DNA from: Strigamia acuminata | Lineage: Eukaryota; Arthropoda; Chilopoda; Geophilomorpha; Linotaeniidae | DNA: 64,000 nt | Assembly (NCBI GenBank): GCA_949358305.1 | Contig: OX442322.1 | Coordinates: forward strand, 9,548,001-9,612,000 | Direction: 5' to 3' | In this document: positions 10,567-23,034 of the stretch, piece by piece | Position numbering within the stretch: the first letter of the stretch is position 1 | How the letters are laid out: every line of letters starts with the position of its first letter | Position numbers and translations under genes: made by a program | The notes under the pieces: generated by a model | Databases searched by the model: none | What the model was told of the DNA's origin: nothing | The model's input: the letters and a program-made list of their open reading frames with translations, nothing else

Positions 10567-12400
10567 GCGTTGCCGGCCAAAGAAGAAGGGAAGGCAAGGC
10601 AGAAAACCGTTGAAGGAATTCCCCATCAAAACCAAGAGCACAGGAAGAAAAAGTACCTAACCAAACTCGACTTTGTGAAAGTCGCGAAGGCAAAACCATA
10701 AACACGAAGGCAACAAGCTGATACCTAAACATCCGGGACCTCTAGGCGCTTCCTAGAGTCATGGGCGTCAAAGTCGGATCGCGGCCCATAAAACACCGGA
10801 GAGACGAAAGAAAAGAGAAGTTGCGTTGCGGCGCACTTCCTTATCAACAACCAATAAAGACTAAAAGAAACTTAGAACACGAGAGAAGAAAGAGAAGGGT
10901 CATGCCACGATGACCTAGTCCAGACACTAAGGGGCTACGGCGTCGCCAATAAACACGTGGCGCACACGCAGAAAACCTTTAGAAAATCCGACTGAACGGG
11001 TTCTCTAACTAAAACGACGTGAGAACATTGCGGGAGCTTGTCCGAAAGCTCAGTCTGTCAACTCGTAGACAGACGCTTAAACTAATGGAAACTAGAAGCA
11101 GGAAAACGAGAATCCTCGTCAAAGAGGAAGGGGTGCTGGTCAATAACACTTGCCTGACCACACACCGAGGTTCAAAGTCTCAGAACCGAGAACTAAACGT
11201 CGTCGAGGAAGGAAAACTGTCACAAAAACTCTTGACCGAGCATGGCCTCGCAAGGAACACGACATACATGAAGACCAGAAGAAACTGGGAACGTGAAAGA
11301 AAACTAACTTGATAAACGGCAGGCTTCACCGCCTCGTTGTTCTCGAGCCAGCGCTCAAGTGGCAACGTACCACGGAAACCTCCGCCCGCACGAAAACACG
11401 AGCCACGAACTCAAACTTATTAAACTATTAAAGACGACCCTTTTCTAGAAAACAAGAAAAATGCAAAATAAGGGAATGAATGCGTTGACCCAGACCTATC
11501 GTCTGACCAACCACCCAGCATTCGTACGAAGAACTAGAAAATGCCGTCAAGACCTAGGCACCACTCTTTCGCAAAGAGTGACTAACTAACCACTTACCCA
11601 AAGCCATGACCACCTAGCTAACAGGATCACGCCAGAAGAAGGAAAAAGAGAACAAGAAGGCATGAAGCTCAGGCAATGCGAACCATTCGCAGCAACTGCC
11701 ACGCAAAGGCGTTGACCGCACCCTGACTTGACATGAACCCACGAAACCGCTAAGAGCAGAGAATAAAGAAAAAAGGAAAGACTTGGTCAGATGACTGTGC
11801 AAGCCAACTGCGACCTCTTGTTCACAGTGACAATGAAACACGCGCACGCTGACCCATCGACCACAACTTTATCTAACTAATAAGAGAAAACGGTTCAATT
11901 ATCTAAAAAAAACGAGCACGTTCCGTGCAAATAAATACCGGCAAAAACGTCAATATTATCACTAAAGCTATTGGCCAAGTATGGCCTCACAAGGGAAACT
12001 AACAAACTGGAACTGTGAAAACCAGCAAGAATTCCAAAACACTAAACTTTCTGCTTTTTTTTCGAAGAGGGAATAAGTCCGTACCCAAATAATCAATCCA
12101 TTTCCTCCCCACGAGAAAAGAAAGGAAAGGGGCCTGCTTCTTTTTGAAGATCAACAGGTGTCAAACGATACTGAAAAACGTTGGAAGCAGTGCAACTGCA
12201 ACCAAATGAAGCGAAGCTACACTTCCTGCACGAAAACTAATCACGTCGTTGAAAAGAAATTAAAACCGGTGGCTATCTTTCAACCGAGCTGCGCTTTACG
12301 AATGCGCCTTGAACAAGGAGGTACCCGATGGACTGCACGTCCGCACTCGGGCCACCGTGTAGCCTGTTGTGAGCAGACTACCACGAAGACTGAAACTTCT

Positions 12401-12835
12401 TTAACCGAGAGGGAAATAGAAACTAGATCTAGTTAAAACCCCATGCTCCAATAAGGAGGCTACTGTATGAACGCTTGGCCCACCCCGAGTCGGAACCAAT
12501 ATGATTGAACCGAGAAACGAGAGAAGAGGGGGGGTTGCTTGACGTCCCTGATTGCGAGGGGCGTCACACATAGACATGAGCAGAAGGACTTGCCAGTTGC
12601 CAACCGCATTACTGGAACCGGTAAGCAACTGCAAGTCGACAATTGACTCGCTCACATACCCATTGACCACATCGTCGATCAGCAAGCCGACTTCCGGAAA
12701 TCGCCACTCTACTGAAAGCACGTGTTGTCCAATGACTAAAACGTGTTGCCGAGTGCCGGCGCCAAGAAGGCCGCACACACACGTCCTTCGACCCATCCTA
12801 GAGTGGGCTCCCTGCCTAGTGCATGTCTGCCTCAC
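12401..12835 (-). other. 144-codon open frame shared by the non-autonomous elements (E1 copy)
   Basis: The frame recurs without length change in A1 (20174-20608), A2 (17131-17565), B1 (41194-41628), A3 (54539-54973, minus) and C2 (62869-63303, minus). It opens with GTG, not ATG. Differences between copies are mostly amino-acid changing, and the antisense frame is also open. No known domain is recognised. I treat it as conserved nucleic-acid sequence rather than a gene. Confidence 0.25.
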
Positions 12836-14466
12836 TGCAGAGCTAGGGATGAAAGACTAACAACAACTACTCAGTCGCGGGAAGCAAACGTAGAAATAGG
12901 GGCCGCCAAAAGGCGCAGGGACTTTGTCTCGGACACGACATCTAACAGAGTATGGCAGTGCAAACCTGCCCTCTGTAACACATCGAATGGCAGTCCTTGC
13001 TGTGCACAGCAAAAACGACCATCCAAAACAAGTACCTATACCCTAACGCCACGCTAGCTAGCCGCAACCCAAAAATAGCAAGCAAGCTATTTCCTAAACG
13101 AATAAGCTAAAATGTCCAAATTCTAAGGTTGCCCCAAAGAACTAGAATAACTAAACTCCCTTTTTTAAACGATAAAAGGCGAGACTAATCACTAATGAAG
13201 ACTCATGAAACGCTACGGACGTTTCCACGAAGAGAAAGCGAAAATGCAGAACGTACATCACCAGCGGTAGACACTGGGTGCAGCGGTCAACAACAGAAAC
13301 TGGACTTGCCCAGTGGGCGGTGCGGATCGGCTGCTCTAAACTTCCAGCACCGACAGAAGTCACACGCCTATCTAAATCCAAACCCACTTGCAAACAAGTC
13401 GTATAACAATCTAACCTAGCAGAGATTGACGGACAGGTAAGAACCGACTGACCTCGCGGGCCAGCGCTCGCTCAGCAAGACATGAGCAGCAAAAGAACGA
13501 ATCTTGTTCTAAAAACAAGAAACGTTCTACAAACACACGAATACAAACGGGTGTGCCCTCTCCCGAAGCGGAGAGATGATCGACACCAGAGCTCACGAGG
13601 AAACTCGTGCGGCACACGAAAAACATTGGACACAAAACGTAAAGACCAGAGGTCGTCCACATTCCAAACACAAGAGCAGGCTCACATGACGAGAAGAAGC
13701 CAGATCACTCAAGGACCCCCCTGACCGCCGCTCTGATAGGCGGGAAGGACGAGGAAAAGGAACTGGTTGGCTCACAATAGCTAGTAATTTAACTTTAGCG
13801 TAGGGCAGAAAGCCAAAAGCGGGAGTTAATCGACCCCGAGCTGACGACTAACTGGCCAACACCACTAAAAATTTGCAAATGTGACGACGCTCCTGTCATT
13901 AAGCCTAAAAATTTCTTAAAAAGACTACACGAAAAAGGGAAAAACCCCGGGAGATCAAAGAACTCAAGTCCAAAGAGCTAATAACGTGATAAATTGGCAA
14001 ACTCGTTTAAAAAGAGAAACTTGGAAACAAGTAGCTTTGCTTCTCACATATTAAACCAAAAATTCTTACCAAAAACGTGAGTGAACAAAGAATAAAGCTA
14101 TTAACCAGCACAGGCATAAATGCGATCAGAAAATTGGACTCCCTTATTAAATCCAGACACAGAAAGCCAATAAATACGTACAAATCATTCTTTGGCACTT
14201 AAACAATGAACTGAGGACAATAGCAACCTAACCGTAAGCGAGGAGGGCAAAAACAGAAGTTTAGGGTTTAAGGGGACTCCAAACAAGGCGCAAATAGGCG
14301 TGGAAACTAGCTACACTTGCACAACGACGTATGCAGAAGCATGAAACAGAACTAACGCCCCAAAACTCCCAAAACAACCACAATTTCCCCCAAAAACCTT
14401 AAAATTAACATTTGATGAAAACGAGAAAATATAATCGACAAAAAAACGAAATCTTCATTGCCGACT

Positions 14467-15276
14467 CTAGTACATTGCGTTGTGTATAACTGGCGGCCGA
14501 CTGACGCTTGAAGAGTGACTCTTCCAAACTCGGTGACCATTCTGTGTGCGCTGACGGCACGAATCTTTTGGCGGGACTGTCCGGTACAACTGAGAGAACT
14601 CGCTCTGCTGCTGAAGAAACAACTCGACTGGAATCTTGACCGCGTCGCTTGTGAGACGGCGCACGTCTGTGTGGACACAGCCTCGTACTGTCCAACGAAC
14701 TGGGCACACGAAATCCTGGAAAATCTTGCCGAAACTCTCTCCATCGACGATCCCGAAGTGGTCGCTGCATTCCGCCATACGACGCACTCGTACTGGGCGA
14801 ATCTGAGAAGAATTTCGCCATCCCGAGCAGCAATTCTCGATTTGACCGACAGCCACCCGCATTGCGCTTGTGAATGCGCTGGCTTCACACGATGCGTCTG
14901 TCGTCACTAAGCGCTGGCAGCCTCCACTGCAATTACCGATCTTGTTTCCGAAAATGGCGGCGATGTCACCCATTTTCGAACTCACGGCAACCTGACGACA
15001 CTGGGCTAGCATCCTGGTCAAGCAAAACGGCACCAACTTTGTTTCTAGCAGTGCTTGAAGACCGTGTTGCACTCTAGAAGACATTAGAAAATGGTTAAAA
15101 TAAATAACCCTATTTACCAGAACTTGTGAAGAATCCCAAAGAAGAAAGTCCATTACAGGAAAAACCTTGATGTGAAACCTGTAAAGTGAGCTGCTGAACA
15201 TGTTGGGATAATTCAATACTATTGTGCTCAAGTTAGCACACAAAAACGAATTTATTGTAAAGTTAAAATCTATCAA
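14467..15276 (-). other. Open frame across LTR end and leader of E1 (doubtful coding)
   Basis: An open frame of 269 codons from inside the 5' LTR through the leader, starting with a non-ATG codon. The leader part is nearly the same as in A1, the LTR part is different. The opposite strand is also open (14515-14910). Confidence 0.22.
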
Positions 15277-15812
15277 AACATTACATGAAAAGAGAGGAGA
15301 AAATTAACAAACTTAGGACTAGAAAAACTATATAACAAGTCAGTGTAGTTGCTGCGCAACCTACAACAATTAGAGCAGCGGCTCTTAGCAACGAGTGGCA
15401 ACAATCGCTCGCAAGAGGCGAATTGTCCCTCTAGTGACAAAATGATAAAGCGTATACAAGAAAATACACAGTTTCGAGTATAAAATCATTACAAAAGGCA
15501 CAAAACCGTAATAAATTAAGACAAAGTGTTTCAAATAAATGAACTAACTTAGGAACTAACAGCAGCGACTCTTTGGACGAATCCAAGCAGTCAAACTCCA
15601 AAGAATCAAAGAAAAGATACAAGATTACCTTAAGAAAGACAGCTTAAATCAGGTAATTCACCACTCCCACTTCACAAACTACACGAAATTCATTTAGCAT
15701 TTAGCCAAAACTTAAGCTGCACTATTAACTAAACACAAACTTAAATAATTGATCAATTAAAGCAAATCCGCTATTGCGATAGCAAAAATCCATGTTGCAC
15801 GTGCTCGCAACA
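15040..15812 (-). repeat. 5' LTR of E1
   Basis: A 773-bp LTR. On the minus strand it is followed by AAGT and TGGTGCCG of the primer-site motif. It holds the 44-bp GT-AG segment at 15074-15117, with GTAAAT as the donor. Confidence 0.9.
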
Positions 15813-17130
15813 AGGGAGTTCCTGTCTTTAATTGTCTACAGTTAGACCTGCGGTTTTTTAAGTAGCTTGCACACGTTTTATTGAGAATTTTCGGCCCAAT
15901 CCGTGCATACGGTAGTTAGTTGTATTTGAATTTTCTTTAATCCACTCCCTTTTAATTTGAAATCGCCAACTTATTATACAATAAGCTCTTTGGTCTTGAG
16001 TTCTTGTAATTTCCCAGGGTTTTTCCCTTGTTACGTGTAAACTCTTTGAGAGTTTTTTTAGGCTTACTGACAGGAGCGTCGTCACATTTGCAAATTTTTA
16101 GTGGTGTTGGCCAGTTAGTCGTCAGCTCGGGGTCAATTAACTCCCGCTTTTAGCTTTCTGCCCTACGCTAAAGTTAAATTACTAGCTATTGTGAGCCAAC
16201 CAGTTCCTTCTCCTCGTCCTTCCCGCCTATCAGAGCGGCGGTCAGGGGGGTCCTTGAGTGATCTGGCTTCTTCTCGTCATGTGAGCCTGCTCTTGTGTTT
16301 GGAATGTGGACGACCTCTAGTCTTTACGTTTTGTGTCCAATGTTTTTCGTGTGCCGCACGAGTTTCCTCGTGAGCTCTGGTGTCGATCATCTCTCCGCTT
16401 TGGGAGAGGGCACACCCGTTTGTATTCGAGTGTTTGTAGAACGTTTCTTGTTTTTAGAACGAGATTCGTTCTTTTGCTGCTCATGTCTAGCTGAGCGAGC
16501 GCTGGCCCGTGAGGTCAGTCGGTTCTTATCTGTCCGTCAATTTCTGTTCGGTTAGATTGTTATACGACTTGTTTGCAAGTGGGTTTGGATTTAGATAGGC
16601 GTGTGACTTCTGTCGGTGCTGGAAGTTTAGAGCAGCCGATCCGCACCGCCCACTGGGCAAGTCCAGTTTCTGTTGTTGTCCGCTGCACCCAGTGTCTACC
16701 GCTGGTGATGTACGTTCTGCATTTTCGCTTTCTCTTCGTGGAAACGTCCGTAGCGTTTCATGAGTCTTCATTAGTGATTAGTCTCGCCTTTTATCGTTTA
16801 AAAAAGGGAGTTTAGTTATTCTAGTTCTTTGGGGCAACCTTAGAATTTGGACATTTTAGCTTATTCGTTTAGGAAATAGCTTGCTTGCTATTTTTGGGTT
16901 GCGGCTAGCTAGCGTGGCGTTAGGGTATAGGTACTTGTTTTGGATGGTCGTTTTTGCTGTGCACAGCAAGGACTGCCATTCGATGTGTTACAGAGGGCAG
17001 GTTTGCACTGCCATACTCTGTTAGATGTCGTGTCCGAGACAAAGTCCCTGCGCCTTTTGGCGGCCCCTATTTCTACGTTTGCTTCCCGCGACTGAGTAGT
17101 TGTTGTTAGTCTTTCATCCCTAGCTCTGCA

Positions 17131-17565
17131 GTGAGGCAGACATGCACTAGGCAGGGAGCCCACTCTAGGATGGGTCGAAGGACGTGTGTGTGCGGCCTTC
17201 TTGGCGCCGGCACTCGGCAACACGTTTTAGTCATTGGACAACACGTGCTTTCAGTAGAGTGGCGATTTCCGGAAGTCGGCTTGCTGATCGACGATGTGGT
17301 CAATGGGTATGTGAGCGAGTCAATTGTCGACTTGCAGTTGCTTACCGGTTTCAGTAATGCGGTTGGCAACTGGCAAGTCCTTCTGCTCATGTCTATGTGT
17401 GACGCCCCTCGCAATCAGGGACGTCAAGCAACCCCCCCTCTTCTCTCGTTTCTCGGTTCAATCATATTGGTTCCGACTCGGGGTGGGCCAAGCGTTCATA
17501 CAGTAGCCTCCTTATTGGAGCATGGGGTTTTAACTAGATCTAGTTTCTATTTCCCCCTCGGTTAA
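17131..17565 (+). other. 144-codon family open frame (A2 copy)
   Basis: The same frame as in E1, differing from the A1 copy by a few substitutions, for example a Ser-to-Phe change near 17346. It starts with GTG. Coding is doubtful. Confidence 0.22.
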
Positions 17566-19247
17566 AGAAGTTTCAGTCTTCGTGGTAGTCTGCTCACAAC
17601 AGGCTACACGGTGGCCCGAGTGCGGACGCGATGTCCATCGGGTACCTCTTTGTTCAAGGCGCATTCGTAAAGCGCAGCTCGGTTGAAAGAAAGCCACCGG
17701 TTTTAATTTCTTTTCAACGACGTGATTAGTTTTCGTGAAGGAAGTGTAGCTTCGCTTCATTTGGTTGCAGTTGCACTGCTTCCAACGTTTTTCAGTATCA
17801 TATGACACCTGTTGATCTTCAAAAAGAAGCAGGTCCCTTTCCTTTCTTTTCTCGTGGGGAGGAAATGGATTGATTATTTGGGTACGGACTTGTTCCCTCT
17901 TCGAAAAAAAAAAGCAGAAAGTTTAGTGTTTTGGAATTCTTGCTGGTTTTCACAGTTCCGGTTTGCTAGTTTCCTTTGTGAGGCCATACTTGGCCAATAG
18001 CTTTAGTGATAATATTGACGTTTTAGCCGGTATTTATTTGCACGGAACGTGCTCGTTCTGTTTAGATAATTGAACCGTTTTTCTCTTGTTAGTTAGATAA
18101 AGTTGTGGTTGATGGGTCAGCGTGCGCGTGTTTCCTTGTCGCTGTGGACAAGAGGTCGCAGATGGTTTACACAGTCACCTGACTAAGTCTTTCCTTTTTT
18201 CTTTATTCTCTGCTCTTAGCGGTTTCGTGGGTTCATGTCAAGTCAGGGTGCGGTCAACGCCTTTGCGTGGCAGTTGCTGCGAATGGTTCGCATTGCCTGA
18301 GCTTCATGCCTTCTCGTTCTCTTTTTCCTCTTTCTGGCGTGATCATGTTAGCTAGGTGGTCATGGCTTTGGGTAAGTTGTTAGTTGGTCACTCTTTGCAA
18401 AAGAGTGGTGCCTAGGTCTTGACGGCATTTTCTAGTTCTTCGTACGAATGCTGGGTGGTTGGTCAGACGATAGGTCTGGGTCAACGCATTCATTCCCTTA
18501 TTTTGCATTTTTCTTGTTTTCTAGAAAAGGGTCGTCCTTAATAGTTTATTAAGTTTGAGTTCGCAGCTCGTGTTTTCGTGCGGACGGAGGTTTCCGTGGC
18601 ACGTTGCCACTTGAGCGCTGGCTCGAGGACAACGAGGCGGTGAAGTCTGCCGTGTCTCAAGTTTGTTCTTTTTTGCGTTTCAAGTTTCTTCTAGTCTTCA
18701 TGTATGTCATGTTCCTTGCGAGGCCATGCTCGATCAAGAGTTTTTGTGACAGTTTTCCTTTTTTCGACGACGTTTAGTTTTCGGTTCTGAGACTTCTAAC
18801 CTCGGTGTTTGGTTGGACGATTGTTTTGGACCAGCGCCTTTCCTCTCTGACAAGGATTTCTGTTCTCCCATTTTTAGTTTCCGTTTAGTTTAAGCGTCTG
18901 TCTACGGGTTGACAGACTGAGTTTTCGGACAAGCTCCCGCAATGTTCTCACGTCGTTTTGGTTAGAAAACCCGTTCAGTCGGATTTTCTGAAGGTTCTTG
19001 CGTGTGCGCCACGTGTCTATTGGCGACGCCGTAGCCCCTTGGTGTCTGGACTAGGTCATCATGGCACGGCCCTTCTCTTTCTTCTCTCGTGTTCTAAGTT
19101 TCTTTTAGTGTCTATGGTTTTGCCTTCGCGACTTTCACAAAGTCAAGCTTGGCTTCGATACTTTTTCTTTCCGTGCTCTTGGTTTTGATGGGGAATTCCT
19201 TCAACAGTTTTCTGCCTTGCCTTCCCTTCTTCTTTGGCCGGCAACGC

Positions 19248-20008
19248 TGTTGCGAGCACGCGCAACATGGATTTTTTGCTATCGCAATAGCGGATTTGCT
19301 TGAATTGATCAATTATTTAAGTTTGTGTTTAGTTAATAGTGCAGCTTAAGTTTTGGCTAAATGTTAAATGAATTTCGTGTAGTTTGTGACGTGGGAGTTA
19401 TGTTTTACCTGATTTAAGCTGTCTTTCTTAAGGTAATCTTGTATTTTTCCTTTGATTCTTTGGAGTTTTACTGCTTGGATTCGTCCAAAGAGTCGCTGCT
19501 GTTAGTTCCTAAGTTAGTTCATTTATTTGAAACACTTTGGCTTAATGTATTACGGTTTTGTGCCTTTTGTAATGATTTTATACTTGAAACTGTGTATTTT
19601 CTTGTATACGCTTTATCATTTTGTCACTAGAGGGACAATTCGCCTCTTGCGAGTGATTGTTGCCACTCGTTGCTCTAATTGTTGTAGGTTGCGCAGCAAC
19701 TACACTGTGACTGTTATGTAGATTTCTAGGGTTAAGATATGTAATTTTCTCCTCTCTTTTCTGTGTACTTTTGATAGATATTAACTTTACATTAAATTCG
19801 GTTTGTTTATGTGTTATTTGGCATATTAGTGGTGAGTTCTTCCAGACACTTATTAGGCCACTTTGCAGGGATTTCAAGCAGGATTTCTCCTGCAATGCAT
19901 CATCTCTTTTGGAGCTCATCACAAGTTCTAGTAAGTAGGTTTATTTGTTATAAGCTTTTTCTGTTGTCTTCTAGAGTGCCACACGGCCACAAAGCATTGC
20001 TAGAAACA
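19248..20008 (+). repeat. 3' LTR of A2 (family A)
   Basis: A 761-bp LTR preceded by a pyrimidine tract and GGCCGGCAACGC. It is followed directly by GCAG and A1 internal sequence, the far side of the A2 insertion. Confidence 0.92.
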
Positions 20009-20652
20009 GCAGGGACTGCCATTCGATGTGTTACAGAGGGCAGGTTTGCACTGCCATACTCTGTTAGATGTCGTGTCCGAGACAAAGTCCCTGCGCCTTT
20101 TGGCGGCCCCTATTTCTACGTTTGCTTCCCGCGACTGAGTAGTTGTTGTTAGTCTTTCATTCCTAGCTCTGCAGTGAGGCAGACATGCACTAGGCAGGGA
20201 GCCCACTCTAGGATGGGTCGAAGGACGTGTGTGTGCGGCCTTCTTGGCGCCGGCACTCGGCAACACGTTTTAGTCATTGGACAACACGTGCTTTCAGTAG
20301 AGTGGCGATTTCCGGAAGTCGGCTTGCTGATCGACGATGTGGTCAATGGGTATGTGAGCGAGTCAATTGTCGACTTGCAGTTGCTTACCGGTTCCAGTAA
20401 TGCGGTTGGCAACTGGCAAGTCCTTGTGCTCATGTCTATGTGTGACGCCCCTCGCAATCAGGGACGTCAAGCAACCCTCCCTCTTCTCTCGTTTTTCGGT
20501 TCAATCATATTGGTTCCGACTCGGGGTGGGCCAAGCGTTCATACGGTAGCCTCCTTATTGGAGCATGGGGTTTTAACTAGATCTAGTTTCTATTTCCCCC
20601 TCGGTTAAAGAAGTTTCAGTCTTCGTGGTAGTCTGCTCACAACAGGCTACAC
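20009..20652 (+). other. A1 internal sequence between the A2 and BEL1 insertions
   Basis: Continues A1 from 8028; the first four bases are the duplicated GCAG. It includes the A1 copy of the 144-codon frame (20174-20608). It ends with ACAC at 20649-20652, the left duplication of BEL1. Confidence 0.85.
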
Positions 20653-22124
20653 TGTTGCAAACAACGTGGAATAATTTAGAAACTACTTTTATTGCCAATT
20701 TGTGTCTGAATAAATGTTTCCAAAGTGTGTTTTATTTTGCATAACATTTCAGTTTTTATTTAAAGGATTTTTGCATTATTAAAATGTTTTTAGTGCTTTC
20801 AGATACTGATGTTTGATGAAATGTGATATTCCATTGTTTATTGCATTTATTTCTAGTGTTTATTGCGTGATTTTGTGTTACTTTATTCATTTTCTATCAA
20901 TTTGTGTGATTTCGGGTGAAATTTGGTGCATTTGTCGTTAAACAGTTCACTAGTGTTATCGACGTGACGTCATATTTCAAGTTCTAGTTCGGTTTTTGTT
21001 CAAACTTCTAACCTTCCGTTTGGACGGAATTTTGATGGTTAGAATTGTTTTTGACATTGTTTTAGACTAATTTGGGGGTGATCTGTTGATTCGTGCACTC
21101 TAATTTCGTCCCGGAACAGCCGTTTTTCTGCTACGAGCGATCGTGACGGACCCCGCATGTGCGTTGCCGTCCAAGATCGTTTCGTTCGGTTTGCGGTTGA
21201 TTTCAAGTGTTCTTTCATTAAAAAGTGTCTTGTTTTGCGGGAAATTACATTCCCTGAACTTATTTACTTATTTCAAAGTGTTTACATAAGTTATTTCTTG
21301 TGTTGAAATTCAAACCTTGTGTTTTGCCGCCAATGTAGAGTTTACCGGACGCCATGTTGGATTTTGCCGATGATTTGTAAATCTTTCATGTCGCTTTGTT
21401 TTTATATCTCAATTGGTGTTAGTACTATTTAGTTTTAATGTATTTCAATGCAAAATCTTTACTTATTTGGTTTTGTGTGTGACTTTGAATTCAAACTTGA
21501 TGATTATGTCATTTTGCTTGTCTTTGATTGGTTAGGCCCAATTGTCTGCCTAGCGATCACTGTTTTCGCTGTTTTCTCAGTGTTTTGATTAACGAATTTT
21601 GTTGTTACGATAGACTTTATTATTCCTGAGTTTTTTGTGCTCATTTTGAGCTATTACACATTATTTTTAATACATTTCTCGTAATTTGTTGTCTTTGCTT
21701 GAAATTGCATTTCCTCCGTTTCCGTGGCAACGGAGTATTTTCTTTATTGTACTTTGACGACAATTGGCTTGTTGCGTGCCTTTTGATTGATAATGTGTAA
21801 TTATTCAGTTGCCATTTTATATTTGATTAAAATAGTCGTGTTAATGTTAACTCTTGTATTTTCTGCTTTTGACCCATTTCCAATGTGTCCTGAGTAGAGA
21901 ACCATTTTTCCCAGACTGGCCAATGGATCAGCAAGCACTTGGATACCATGCAAAAGTGTTTCCAACAGTTAAACCTTCATGTAACAGGAGATTTTGAGGC
22001 GAATCAAGTGCATTTCCACACGGTACACGTACGAATTTCACTATACGATCGTTTGAGTTTGTTGGCGGGAGTTTCGAATCGCCACATCTCAGTTCTTCTC
22101 TGTTCCTGTTGACTGACCGCAACA
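20653..22124 (+). repeat. 5' LTR of BEL1
   Basis: A 1472-bp LTR, TGTTGCAAAC to GACCGCAACA. AATAAA at 20709-20714, followed by T/G-rich sequence, is a candidate polyadenylation signal very near the LTR start. A hairpin, CTCCGTT (21714-21720) with AACGGAG (21729-21735), is shared with the BEL2 LTR (32909-32930). Beyond the TGTTGC start it shows no extended similarity to the LTRs of families A to E. Confidence 0.95.
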
Positions 22125-22139
22125 TCGAATAAGAATTTT

Positions 22140-22157
22140 TGGTGCACGTGACCATGG
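22140..22157 (+). promoter_or_regulatory. Candidate primer-binding site of BEL1
   Basis: TGGTGCACGTGACCATGG starts 15 bases after the LTR and is preceded by a run of five T (the last is the T of TGG), as in the non-autonomous elements. It resembles TGGTGCCGTGACCAGG of A3. The 15-base gap is longer than usual, and the tRNA is not identified. Confidence 0.45.
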
Positions 22158-22173
22158 ATTTCGTCTGCTTCTT

Positions 22174-23021
22174 GTGAGTTTTTTCCGGTTCATCTTTGAT
22201 ACGTTCAACCGTGCATCTGGTGCGATTGACGGAAAATACGTCCGTGAGTCGTCGTCTGCTAGAATGGTCGTCGTTCAACGTGGCAACAGCCACAACGGGG
22301 ATTTATTTGGCGTCGATCACGAACATTTCTGTGCAAGCAACGAGATTCTTCGGTCGACATCTTGGATTACACAACGCGCTGTGCTGGAAAGCCGATTTGC
22401 CCCTGAAATAATTGCTTATTCTTGTGTTTTGCATTCAGTGCTTGTATTTCTAAGATTTTGGTTGCATGAGGGTATTGTATTGGGTATTTCAAAGCTGTTT
22501 TTGCTGTTTCCTAAGCTAGTTTTGAGGGAAAATTCACTGAAAGTGTATTTTATTGTGAATTTTTCAAGTGCTTTCTTGATTTTTGTGCATGCATCTCCAT
22601 ATAACTGGCTTAACCAGGGGAGATTTAGATTTTTTGGAGTTAGAAACTGTTCAGTCTCTCATTGCAAGAGCTGTCAGTTATTCTCGTGAATCTGATAGTG
22701 ATTTTCTGGCTAGATTCGTTCCGTACGAACAGCAGAAATAATTCAAACTTGTGTAGGACTTTCTGAGTCACGTTTTTTAATCCGTGATCAAGGTCGCTCG
22801 TTTGTTTTGGCATCCTTGATTGCTAAAACACTCGATATTCTTGTGCATTTTCAAGGTTTTTTGTCGTTTGGGCAAGAAAACTTTGAAAAATTCTGTTCTT
22901 TTAAAGTAAATGATTGTGAATTTTATTCTTTTCAAGTGTAAAGTTTATAATTTATTCCTTTTAAGTTTAAAGCGAAGTGTTTTGTTGTTCAAAATATTAT
23001 CTTCTGTTTCATAATTTACAG
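22174..23021 (+). other. Candidate 5' UTR intron of BEL1
   Basis: GTGAGT at 22174 and TTTACAG ending at 23021 bound the long AT-rich leader and lie 13 bases before the gag ATG. BEL2 has TTTGCAG followed by the same CCGTGAATTTG upstream of its gag start (about 59945-59960, minus), although most of the leader differs. This suggests a conserved acceptor. The short frames in 22174-22689 match nothing I recognise. Confidence 0.4.
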
Positions 23022-23034
23022 CCGTGAATTTGAG

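Larger units (their letters stand above)
9794..15812 (-). mobile_element. Non-autonomous LTR element E1 (complete)
   Basis: LTRs at 15040-15812 (5') and 9794-10566 (3'), 773 bp each, are flanked by AGGG at 9790-9793 and 15813-15816. It is inserted in A2. The LTR is a separate type, closest to B in its first half and with its own sequence near the ATTGAATTATCC region. The leader (14470-15039) is nearly that of A1 although the LTRs differ, which indicates recombination between families. The stretch 13880-14230 is specific to this copy. No gag or pol is present. Confidence 0.92.
8033..20008 (+). mobile_element. Non-autonomous LTR element A2, carrying nested E1
   Basis: LTRs at 8033-8793 and 19248-20008 (761 bp each) are flanked by GCAG at 8029-8032 and 20009-20012. 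It is inserted in A1 internal sequence. Internal sequence is 8794-9793 and 15817-19247; without E1 the element is about 5.95 kb. The 3' half is close to A1, but the leader differs: 8870-9235 has blocks related to B1 and blocks not seen in A1, and the rest matches A1. It has no protein-coding capacity beyond open frames of doubtful meaning. Confidence 0.92.

Noticed and set aside
22174-22689. 171-codon open frame in the BEL1 leader as an env-like or accessory gene
   Set aside because: It starts within the candidate intron, is low-complexity and hydrophobic from AT-rich sequence, and is not kept in BEL2.
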